Shown here piece by piece: positions 49,959-60,574 of a stretch of 64,000 nucleotides of DNA. Below the pieces are notes generated by a model. It saw nothing but the letters and a program-made list of their open reading frames with translations. It was not told the origin of the DNA and ran no database searches. Source of the DNA: Aldrovandia affinis (taxonomy: Eukaryota > Chordata > Actinopteri > Notacanthiformes > Halosauridae); NCBI GenBank assembly GCA_029706075.1, contig JAINUG010000135.1:683501-747500 (forward strand), read 5' to 3'. Each line of letters opens with the position of its first letter. Position 1 is the stretch's first letter. A program made the position numbers and the translations under genes.

Positions 49959-51545
49959 GGGGAGACTGGGGACAGTTGCAACACTTTTAGCATTTTTCTC
50001 AATTACTCAGAGACTAGTTGGACTAGACCAGGGGTCGGCAACCTTTAACACTCAAAGAGCCATTTGGACCCGGTTTCCACGGAAAAGAAAACACTGGGAG
50101 CCGCCAGTGGCGTAGCGTGGGTTGACAGCACCCAGTGCGAGCCACGTAAACGGCGCCCCATTTTCTGTCGACGGGGGGTGCAACGCGAAAAAATTCTTGC
50201 GCCCCTCGGATTTTCGATTCAATTGGATACTTATAATTTATTTTCCCAAGCCACGCGGAGCCGCAGCATAAGGATGAAAGAGCCGCATGCGGCTCCGGAG
50301 CCGCAGGTTGCCGACCCCTGGACTAGACCAACCAAATTTTATTATATTAAACTTACATCTGTCTACTAATTACCCATATCATTTAAAGATGATTACATAT
50401 GACATATAGTTCACAATATTCATTTGAATGGAAGAAGTCAGGTGTTGCAACTGACCCCAAGCCTCGGGACAGTTGCAACATGATCCAGAGACAGTTGCAA
50501 CATTTAAAAAATACATTAAATTGTACCTATTTAATGTTAGCTTTTTGTCTCAATGAGCATAGCATTCTGAAAAGATGTATTGTTTTACAATAATCTTATA
50601 GTATTTCTATGAAAATAATAGTTATTGAGCTTTGTTTGCGTAGAACATAGGTCTAAATTACATCATGTGCAGATGTTGCCAGGTAGGCTATTCAATCTCT
50701 TACCATATTTCAGTGTTAAACAGGAAAAATGGACCCATTTGCAATGTAACAAACAAGTTCAAACTTTTATCGAATATTTATTTCAGTACAAAACTGCAAC
50801 TTGAAACTGCAAGGCTGACCAGCAAACCAAACCTCTTCTGAAATCAGCAGCGAACTGTTCAAATTATGTTAATAAAAAAAACGGATTTTCTTCCTATTCC
50901 AGTGAACGTAAACTTACTATTTGCTAATGGACCATTACACCACTTTTGGTAAACAACAACAAAAAAACACTGGCTTAGGGAAGACAACAGTTATATTTGG
51001 GTATTCATATTTGTGTGAACTATCCTTTTAAATTAATATGTATATTAAGACACTTTTAATATTGCTTTCTCCATTAGGAAAAGCAAGACCTGTCCTTTTT
51101 GTTGTTGTTGTGTGGTCTGTTTTGATATGGCTGTTTAGCTTGGGGACAGTTGCAACAACATGTTGCAACTGTCCCCAACCCCAACAGCCATGACAAAACC
51201 TCATGTGCTAGCTAGACACAACAACCTTGATACAAGCTAATCGTGTCACTTAGAAGTCAACAAAACATTGATTCAAACTAAGAAAGTTTGGATTAATTCA
51301 TGCAAAAGATCAGGACAGTATGACAAAAATACAGCTAAAAAATAAATAAATACTTTCACACCTCCAAAACAAGTTTTGTCAATAAATCCAGAAGCAGAGG
51401 GCGAACGTGGCTCCTTTCGTCATGGGGGGAGGGTCGAATCTAACTGAGCATCTGCACTATGGTTTTCATCACTCTAGCATGTTTCTGCTTGGAGTGATAA
51501 GACTTGTTGCAACTGCCCCTTGTTGCAACTGTCCCCAGTCTCCCC
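49959..51545. mobile_element. TA-flanked DNA transposon with 14-bp motif repeats
   Basis: Perfect 24-bp inverted termini starting GGGGAGACTGGG, flanked by TA on each side. The motif GGGACAGTTGCAAC, or a one-base variant, occurs eight times: plus orientation at 49969, 50466, 50488 and 51143; minus orientation at 50444, 51162, 51506 and 51522. Such subterminal and internal copies are typical transposase-binding sites. About 1.3 kb remains after removing the nested MITE, with no transposase frame, so it is nonautonomous. The superfamily was not assigned; the TA flanks suggest Tc1/mariner-like or another TA-targeting group. Confidence 0.75.
50029..50320. mobile_element. hAT MITE nested in the TA-flanked element
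   Basis: 292 bp with termini CAGGGGTCGGCAACC and GGTTGCCGACCCCTG, exact inverses. A perfect 8-bp target duplication GACTAGAC lies at 50021-50028 and 50321-50328. The interior holds AGTGGCGTAGCGTGGG ... GCGCCCCT, itself like the end of another hAT MITE. No coding capacity. Confidence 0.95.
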
Positions 51546-51547
51546 TA

Positions 51548-52985
51548 CTATGTGTGTGCCATTTTTAGGTCTGTGATTCTTGGGTCAGACCTATCCCAGG
51601 TTGTGACATAATGCATTCACACGATTGTAATGAATGCATTATCAAGAGCTCAGTATGCATTCATAAATAGGCTCTGTTGATCATTACATAACAGCATCAT
51701 TACATGTAATGTCATGTACAAGTAAAACATGTCATAAAGAATTCATAATGCTCTATGTAATTGTAATGTACCATTTTTTAATGCTCATGGATACATTATA
51801 AATGCTTTATGTAGATAGTTAATGTAAAGCATTGCCAACAATTCTATAGGTTAGTTACATCTTGTTTTTTTAGTTGTCAAATCATTACATTTTATTTCAC
51901 TTGTGTGTTAAAAGGCTTGTGAGCATAATAGTTTACTACTAAAAGTGGCACTGTAAGCCTTTAAAAATGATCTCCACTCACACGAGACGAGTTAGTCCAC
52001 AGTGCTGTAGTTTAATTGTTGTTCAGCTGAAACAAACATTTTTACTTTTACTTTTCTATCAGGTCATGTATTAAACATTAAAAAATGAATTATGTAAAGT
52101 TGCAACAGAATTCAGAGGGATCAGAACAGGAGAGAAAAACGGGTAAACCATCTGTTCAGCTGCTACAGTATTTTCAGTCCTTACTGACGGTGTGTTAATA
52201 TCAAACGGTCAACTTTATCCTTCAAACAATCAGGGAATCACTACAAGGAAACAGATAACTTTGGTTAAGTTAAGCACGTACCTCAATATTGCCACATAAC
52301 AGTGTGTGTGTGCATATATGTGTGTGCACGTACATACTGTACATAGTTGTTGTGTGATTAACCAAGCTTTCAAATGGGCATATCTATATAAGGCTGCCTC
52401 AGTAAAACATCAATGAAATGAACACATTATAGAACTTGCTGTTCCGGTCTTTCACACATGCTAAAAAACTAGCGATGACCCTAATAACAAAAATACCTAT
52501 GATGGCATGATAGCAGAATGTAGATTCATGGGACACATCTTTTCAATTCATAAAGTTCACTTGAGGTTATAGCATTGTACAAAAACCCCAACATTATTTA
52601 AAAGCATCAGGGTTGTAGCAGGACTGTATTGAGGCATATCAGTCACAACAGCATGAAGGCTCAGAGAGTAAACCAATTGAATATTCTGGGATTTTAGGGA
52701 CCAGACGACTCAATCACCAATATATCTACTTATATTAGTATCTTATAATCCATTTTTCATGACTTTATCCTTGATAAATTGAATTGCAAATACTTGCAAT
52801 ATCAAAAATGAAATGCAAGTTACGTGCAGACTGCAAGACATTTCAGTTCAGGTCTTCAAGGCAGTTGCAAAGTATTCAGCCAGACTAGATCAGGGGATTG
52901 CTGATAAACTGATGACTGATGAAAAGTTGGGGGAAAAACCATACCAGTCAACTCTATGTAAATCCCCATTTATGTACAATAAATG
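51548..52985. other. Noncoding, AT-rich
   Basis: Contains repetitive AT-rich phrases (CATTCATAAAT, ATTACATGTAATG) but no identifiable gene. Confidence 0.4.
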
Positions 52986-53004
52986 ATGTACAACACAAAT
53001 GTAA

Positions 53005-53005
<1 letters not shown>

Positions 53006-53053
<48 letters not shown>

Positions 53054-53067
53054 TATATTATATCAGC
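53006..53067. repeat. (TA)n microsatellite
   Basis: TA repeat with one CA interruption near 53048. Confidence 0.95.
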
Positions 53068-55477
53068 CAGTTGTACTAGTAAACCAATACATTTGTTTTT
53101 AAGTGTCTGCCATTATTTGATTCCCTGACTGAATTTTTTTTTTCTGCATGGGTGCAGTTATCAGATGTGACCGTAGGAGCTCAGCAAGTTCAGTTAAAGA
53201 AAGAAAACGTGAAACCAAACAACACCAGAGCCACATGTCTAAGGCACCAGCAGTACCATAAGAGTGGGCGGGCACCGCGAAGTCAGTCCTTTGGGGCTAC
53301 TTTGTGTCCTTAACACTTTCATCCATGTTTTATTGCTCACGATACTGTAAGAGATGATTGACATGACGGGGCCTATATGATAATATCTACAGTAATATGG
53401 CATAAATTATTTAATGCAACTGATTAATACAGGGCAAACAATTACAATAAGGCGCCCGTTGGACCCATGGTACATAATTAACCAAAAGGAGGGTGAGGGA
53501 TACCTGTCCCTCATTCTGCTTTTGTAGAATGATTTTTCCACATTTTGGCAAACTAAAGGCCATGCTTTCTAAAGGTTTTAACATGCGGAAAAGGTGTTAG
53601 CTACAGCAAAACCAATATTTCGAACAATTTCATTGGTCAAGATACAGTGGTTTGTGGGTGCAAAACCTTTTCCATGTGCTAAAACCTTTACTAAATGTCT
53701 TCTTAAGAGTAATTAAACCATAATGGGGGGGCTTAAAACTGTGTGTGATATTCTATTTGTGGTGATGAAATGCAAAGGACTGATAAATAGGCAGCATGAA
53801 TTTTAGAATGATGATGGCATCAATGCACAGTATTGCCAACCACTTAAATCTCAAACTCTGCAAAAACAGTACATTTAAGTGTTTCCATTTTGTTGTCCAA
53901 AGCTGTTCTCTTTTCAATCTAACTGTCATGGTCTTTGTGCTTAAAATTAGGTATCAAATGTAATTGTGTTAAATTGTTTTATGAATTTCAGTGAACCTAC
54001 TTACTGAGGCCCATCAGTCCTTGGGTAGCATAGGCCATTGAGAAGTGTTCTCCATTGCCCCCGGTTCTGAGCGAATTCCTCCAGCTCAATTTTAGTGAAC
54101 ATTAAACTCAAATGTTGACCAAGTTATAGTAACACTTGCATAGTTTTATTTCAACATTAAGCTAAGAGCAAAAACCCTGTGGTTAGACCAAAGAAGACCA
54201 TAGCCAAAACATATTGCCAAAACACATTGCTGTTAAACTGATTTCATGACTAGGTTTTGCTTAAAACCCAGCTCACATTCATATAACTGTTCCACAAAAT
54301 ATTCATTAGGACTTCAATGGGAGGCTATGTGAGAGTGTAGCCAATTTTTGGGTTTGGCGGGTGGGGGGGCCTGCATGGCTTTTGTTTTGCAGAAATTCTG
54401 GCCAATCAAAGGAGATATACTGTACTTATTCTACTCAACTTCTGTTTAAATACTGACCCCTTGGGTTAATGTATACAGTACATAACAAAAAACTGTACTG
54501 TATACATACAAAGCCGAACATTGTAGATTCTCCATTGTTGTAAGATTCCTGTATAGCTTTTGTTTTGTACACATTCTGAGTAATCAAAGGAGATATACTG
54601 TACTTGTTCTACTTAACTTCTGTTTAAATACTGACACCATGGGTTAATGTATATGGTACATAACGAAAACTCTTTGCACATTATTATTGACAATTTGCAC
54701 CTTCCAATCTAACCAATCAGGGCTATATAAATGTACATTGATAGTTTGACAGTATGGTCTTAACAATGTACCCATCCTTGGGTAGCTAAAGAGGCAAATA
54801 TTTGCCAAACCGCACGGTACACCAATGAACTCCATTATCAGTGCCCTGTCCCCAGTCTCACAATCCATGCCCATTATACTTATAGATTGACACGCTGTAA
54901 TGCAAAAAAAAGGGTATAATGTTTTGTCAATGTTTTTCAGAAAAAGTGAAGCATGTAGAAAAAAAATACTCATGGTTTAAAAGTTATAAGATCACAATTA
55001 GCTTGGTTTTTACTTAAACTGTGTGACATGCAATTAAATCTCAAAAGTTGGCAACACTGAATGCAATAAGGTAGCCCAACAAATACTTTCCCAGTCTTTG
55101 GAAGCCGGTCGTGATGAGTCAGTGTCTCTTCTTGTCTGAAGGCCATAAGCGAGAGAAAAGGCAGTATGATATTTTACTTTGTTACTTTCCAGTAGGAGAA
55201 AAATCTGACTGAAAATCAAGGGGGAAAAAGAGAGCAAGTGACAAAAAGAGAGGAAGAGAAAGAGGGGGAGAGAGAGAGAGAAAGATCCAGATGGAGAGAC
55301 AAAGGCAGGATTATAAATGCTCACAATGAGAAAGTGAAACAATTGCAGGCACATTCTTTCATAGCAGACGTTTATGCTGACATCTTCTCCTTATACGTCT
55401 TGTATCACGTGGAATTCTGACACTAGTCTAAGGGAGAGAGCGGAAGGGATCGACAAGAGAGGATAATTGGATTGTCC
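53068..55477. other. Noncoding, 3' of rab33a
   Basis: No gene recognised. The part nearest 55477 is probably rab33a 3' UTR; a purine-rich GA tract lies at 55230-55285. A two-copy tandem duplication is listed separately. Confidence 0.4.
54372..54670. repeat. Two-copy tandem duplication, 178 bp period
   Basis: AATCAAAGGAGATATACTGT occurs at 54404 and 54582, followed in both by ACTT-TTCTACT-AACTTCTG, TTTAAATACTGAC and GGGTTAATGTATA. Between the copies lies an inverted pair GTATACAGTAC / GTACTGTATAC. Confidence 0.8.
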
Positions 55478-55924
55478 TTAGCAAGGACAGGTGTTCTTGG
55501 CATGAGGCTCCTGGGTGAGCCTCACTCTGCCATCCTCTCTCATCACATCCCTGTAGAGCAGGGACTTCTGGGCCTTCAGCCTGCAAGCCAGGCACATGAA
55601 AATGGAGTCCACGTTCTGGCTCTCCTTGGGGTCCTTTGCTGAGGTCTCAAAGAGCAGCATGTTGTGGGCATCGGCAAACTTGAGTGCCATGTTGGAGGGC
55701 ACCTGGATCTGACTGACAAGGTCGCATTTGTTCCCGACCAGGACCCGGGGCACGACGGGCGACACGCGATGCCCGTTGCACTCCTGGATCCAGGTCTTCA
55801 GATTTTGGAAGGAGGCCATCTTGGTGACATCATAAACGAAGACCACGGCGTGGACGTTGCGGTAGTAGTGCTCCACCATGCTCTTCCGGAACCGCTCCTG
55901 CCCGGCAGTGTCCCAGACTTGCAC
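55478..55924 (-). CDS. rab33a: rab33a exon 2 (coding part)
   Basis: Acceptor CTCCGCAG. 148 codons from [12 protein letters not shown] to KNTCPC plus stop. Carries the NKCD and ETSAK nucleotide-binding motifs and the prenylation signal. Confidence 0.96.
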   Translation of the reverse strand: MQVWDTAGQERFRKSMVEHYYRNVHAVVFVYDVTKMASFQNLKTWIQECNGHRVSPVVPRVLVGNKCDLVSQIQVPSNMALKFADAHNMLLFETSAKDPKESQNVDSIFMCLACRLKAQKSLLYRDVMREDGRVRLTQEPHAKNTCPC

Positions 55925-57239
55925 CTGCGGAGCAGAGGGAGCAGAACCAGCCATTACGCCGCAGAGTCGGGGCTCTGTTTGGTAAGGAGTTGTGGTGAGC
56001 GTACCACCATACAAGGAATTTACTGAAAGCAGGAAATGCATGCATAATGTATGTGACAGCTGAAAGGAGATGCTTGTTTCTTCTTTGAAAATGTAAATGT
56101 CACACTAAAAAAGATGTGAATAAAAAGCATGGGTAAATTATGCATACCCTAGTTTTCAGGTGAAGAACACGTGTATAATGTGGATTTCGAAAACTGATCT
56201 GAATGGAACATGTTTTCAAACGGCTTAATGAAGTGAGGGAGAGGCACATTCGTATTGTTCGCAGGAGAACATCAAAGCTTTACTGTATCCTGGAGACTGC
56301 GGTAATTATGCAGTCCTCTTTGGTTATGAAGTTCTATTTGTTTCTCAGTGGAGCTGTGCAATGATACAACAATGTTCCCAGCTGCCTGGCTGTCACACCG
56401 AACACTGAATTTTAACAACAAGCTACATCGATTCATCATTCCTGAATTCAATATTCATTGGTACTTTTTTCTATATAGTGACCTTAGGCACATAGAATGT
56501 GCTGCAGACATAATCAATTCAAAACAGACATAGTCAGAGGTACAGAATATTAATCAACCATAGGGGCACGTGAACGTACAGGTGAAGTGAGGATACTTTA
56601 CTACTTCCTTTCCATGCCTTGCTGGTAGATTTTACGTTAGGCTATTCGGTATATGTTAATCGACTGTTCAGAGAAGAATGTTTTCAAAAGGAATGTGGCT
56701 TTACCTATAAATCCATATTTTCTATGTAACAAGCGAAATTAACCGAGCTACATTAATCTCAAATCGGTAATGTGTGTGTGCACTTCCTTGTGTTAACTTT
56801 AACAAATGTATCTACGTTAGCGACCGAATGTGCGATTGTATAGCCTTGTAGACGTTTTAAAGGCTCAAATACACCAGGGCTGAGCGTAATGTCAGTTGAA
56901 TGAAAGGAAGAAGAAGAAGAAAAAACAACAACAAAGGAAAAACGGCCCTGCTTCTCACTAACCTCCATCACTTACCTTGATTTTTTCGCCCTCGATCTCC
57001 ACAGCCTTCTCCCTGAAATCCACACCGATAGTCGCCTCCGTCTTCTCCGGAAAGCTCCCTCCGGTAAATCGGAAGGTTAAGCAGGTTTTTCCCACATTGG
57101 AGTCCCCAATGACAATTATCTTGAATATTCGGGTTTGGACACTTTGGTCTAAGGACGTACTCAGTTCCACCGAGGCGGTGAGGTTCGTGTTTTTGGAATG
57201 ACTTGGTCCTCCCCCATTTGCAAGTAATTCATTTGCCAT
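55478..57239 (-). CDS. rab33a: Rab33A-type small GTPase (whole CDS, two exons)
   Basis: Rab-family GTPase of the Rab33 group; Rab33 proteins act at the Golgi, in vesicle transport and (Rab33B) in autophagy through ATG16L1. CDS exons 57239-56976 and 55924-55478 encode 236 aa in phase 0. Motifs: P-loop GDSNVGKT (45-52), switch I Thr70 in [15 protein letters not shown] (92-98), NKCD (153-156), ETSAK (181-185) and a C-terminal CPC double-prenylation signal. The N-terminal [14 protein letters not shown], the QVWDTAG junction and the CPC ending match RAB33A better than RAB33B, which has QLWDTAG and a different tail. Length agrees with human RAB33A (237). All catalytic motifs are intact. The single 1-kb intron lies just before VQVWDTAG, as expected for the family. 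Confidence 0.95.
56976..57239 (-). CDS. rab33a: rab33a exon 1 (coding part)
   Basis: 88 codons from [10 protein letters not shown] through the P-loop and switch I to EGEKIK. Donor ATCAAG|GTAAGT. The ATG is the first in frame and gives the family's usual N-terminal length. Confidence 0.95.
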
Positions 57240-58664
57240 ACCGATTTAAAAAAATGATGTACACAGCTGTGCGCGACTCTGTGCGGTTGGGGGAAGGGGG
57301 CTAGGTTGGGAAACAGCAGAAATCCACTCCCCTTACAGAAGCATCCACGTAAAGAGATGCGAAAAGACCGAGAGGGAAAGACAAATGTATACAATAAGAT
57401 GACGGAATCTGAATTGATTTAAGGTGGCTTGCTACGAGAAATCCAATAGACAAAAATGAATCGAAAAAACATCTACTGCCCAGCAGGATTAATCAAATGT
57501 ATGTGGAGGGGGGGAAGCAACGCAGTCCCTCGAACGCAATAATACCTTGAAATTTCTCTCCCTTGGACAGATGTCAAACTGGCAGCAAACAGAATGAGAT
57601 GAACGTCAATCGGAGCGCAACATTGTTTTCTCTCTTATCAGCCTCTCGATCCAGAGCGTGGACTCATCCCTTCCTTAAATCTGATTGGCTGTGTGCAGTT
57701 AAAATGGCGCAGTTACGTCTGCTCAGCAAGATTATAAATATTGCACTTGCTGTTTCTAATAAAAAGGCAGGTAAAATCAGTTTTAAAGACTGGCCTAATA
57801 ATATCAAAGGTATAATCAGGATGCGTTTTCATTAATATAAATTGTTTGCACTGCTCAATGATGGTTTCATTAAATGATTATTGATTTAGGGACAAGGTAG
57901 CAAATCCAGCAGTATAAATAGTTTTTTACTAAATTCATTCCACTCACCCAGCAGCTATTGGAGGTTTCCAGAGGCACAGCATAGAATGAGGATGTCTGTG
58001 TTTTGACAGGCTTGCTGGAACAATTCTAACTTATTTGCCTCATACAAAGCCCCCTTTGAGTTTCACCATGAACGGCTTGTTTGTTTCAAATACTTTACAA
58101 TGCATAAAATCTGAAAGCATGCCTCAGATTGAGATTGGCTGTACATATAATCTGAAAGCATGCTTTATCTAGACAGTTGTATATTCAGATAAGTGTTATG
58201 GTGGTGGTGTAGGAATACAGAAACCACACAGCAATAATCTTTTACAGTACATTTTTGAAAAAATAGTTTGCCTTACATAAAACCAACAATAATATGTTTT
58301 CAAACAGTAGATAGTATACATAAATATTTACAAACTTGTATTCTTATAAATAGGAAAACATTAACATTTTATGCTGTGTCCTTGCTTTAAAACACATTGT
58401 AGGTTGTCCATTTTGAGATGCTGGTTGGATTTGAATTGTTGTTAACATTTTTAGCCCACATTTTGAACTTTAAGTATTCAGTCTCTTTTTGCCGTAATAG
58501 TGAACTTGGCTTCTATCTATATGCTCACAAAGGGGCATGTGGTTAATTACTTGATGCACTGATATTCCATTTGTATTCCAGTGGATTAAGTTCATGTCTG
58601 AATTCAAATTGCAAGGTTAAATTAGGAATTGTTTGATACTGCTCATGATTATAGGCCCGGTTAC
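57240..58664. other. rab33a upstream / igsf10 downstream spacer
   Basis: Holds the rab33a 5' UTR and promoter nearest 57240 and the igsf10 3' UTR nearest 58664. Only about 1.4 kb separates the two genes, both on the minus strand. Confidence 0.6.
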
Positions 58665-60574
58665 TCATAGCACTTGAAGGTATGTTGCTTTGAAGTCTGT
58701 TCCGAGAGCATTTTTTGCATTGCATTTATAAATCCCTGAGTTCATGAGCACAGGATTTTGTATGACCAGGCTACCTTCAACTGTCATGTGAATGCCACCC
58801 TGCACTGCGAAACGGTTGCTAGGCACCAGCGTTGTGCGTCCAGGGAGAGTCCAGGAGATGTCAGGTTTGGGAATGCCGGCGGCCACACAGCTCAGCTTCA
58901 CCGAAGATCCCCTAGTCACCCTTGTTATGGACGGCGGTGCGTTGGTGATGCGCGGAGGGTACACCATCACTGCAACCGGGTATGACAGTGTGGAGGAGCC
59001 AAACGTATTAGTGGCTTTGCAGGTGTAGGTCCCTCTGTCAAATGTGGCCGTCTCTCTAATCTGAAGTGTGCTGTTTGCTAAATACGTTACTCTTCCGATG
59101 ACCTGAGGTTTGTCCAGAACCAGGCCACTGGGGAGAGTCCAGTAGATGGTAGCTTGTGGCCAGCCGTCAACAGAGCAAGGCAGGTTTAGAGTCTGCCCGA
59201 ATGACACCTTTGTGGGCCCTGATGTTCCACGGATCTGGGGCTTTCGTCCTGGTTCCAGAGCGTACCTTTTCTCAGCTTGCCCCGCCACATTTTTAGCCAG
59301 GCAACGATAGACGCCTTTGTCACTGGCCATGGGCTGCGATATGCGCAAAGTCCCATTGCTTGGGAAGTGAAGGAAGCGCTGGAGTTTAGTGCCAGGTGTT
59401 AACACGGTGCTATTTGGCAGCACCCACACGAATTCTGGCATTGGCTTGCCTCGGGCGTGGCACTCCAGAGTAACTTCACTGCCATCTACTTTGAGGGGCA
59501 AAACCTCAATATTTGGTACTAGAAAGCTTGGCTTTTCTGCCAGAGAGGCTACTTCAAGTTCAATCTGTAGTCTTGCCTTCTCCCAGGTTGTTTTTCGCCA
59601 GGCACACAAACTGACCCTCGTCGGTCTTCCTCAAGCCTCGCAGCTCCAGAGTCCCATTCTTATGCACTTGGAACCTGCCGCCCATGTAAGGCGTGGGCAA
59701 CGACATGCCATAGGATGTGGTCCAGGTTATGCGTGGCTGTGGCATGCCTTCTGCTCTGCAGTCCAGTAACGTACTCTGGTAAGACACCGCCAGAACCTTC
59801 ACACTCGTTCTGCCCCTCCGTCCGTTTATCTGAGGCTCTCTGGCCTCCACCTCCAGCTTCACATTTTGTATGTTGTCCCCAGCTGTGTTCCTGACCACAC
59901 AGGCATACTTTCCCCGGTCAGCTAAACTAACCTTCCTGATTACCAGAGTCCCGTCCCCCAAGATTTGATACCTGACAGATGAAGAGGAAATGATGTCATT
60001 GTTTGGGGACAGCCATATAATTGTCGGTGGAGGTTCCCCTCTGGCCTCACACTTCATATACACGGGCTCATCAAGGCGACCCCAGAGAGTGACCTGGTCT
60101 TTGGACAGTATCCTCGGAGAGTCCACCACCACTCTGATGCTAACTCTCATCTCATCCTCTCCAAGCTTGTTCTTAGCGTAGCACGTGTAGTCGCCTTCGT
60201 CCCTCTTGCCCATCTGCTGCAGCAGGAGCGTGCCGTTGTCAAACATGACGTATCGGCGGGAGCGGGCTCCGCTGTCATCCGACTGGAGGGCGTTGTTGAT
60301 CATGGTGCCGTCCGGCAGGCTCCAGGACAGCTCTGGGTCCGGAAGACCCGATGCCACGCAGTCCACCTGGAAGTTCTCCCCATATGTGACTCTCTTCTGA
60401 GCTGAGCCCAGGTGTTCTATCTTTGGTGGCTTCATGAGGACCTCCACCTGAAATACCTCCATGTCCTCACCATTTGGCCTCTGAAACAAGCAGACATAGC
60501 TTCCTCCATCCTTCTCAGTCAGCTGAAGAATCCTGAGAGTGCCATTGGGGAACGCAGTGATGGATCTCTGAGGG
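58665..60574 (-). CDS. igsf10: igsf10 last coding exon, frameshifted
   Basis: Acceptor TTTTTTCAG. Frame 1 runs from PQRSITAFPNGTLRI through three full Ig domains to CLAKNNLGEGKTTD, then stops. Frame 2 resumes as ARLQIELEVASLAEKPSFLV and runs through three more Ig domains to KATYLQVL and TGA (58667-58665). Removing one G of the GAAGGCAAG at 59573-59581 would rejoin the two without a gap in the Ig fold. No splice site lies there. Confidence 0.85.

Noticed and set aside
55664..56026. 120-codon plus-strand frame
   Set aside because: Antisense shadow of rab33a exon 2.
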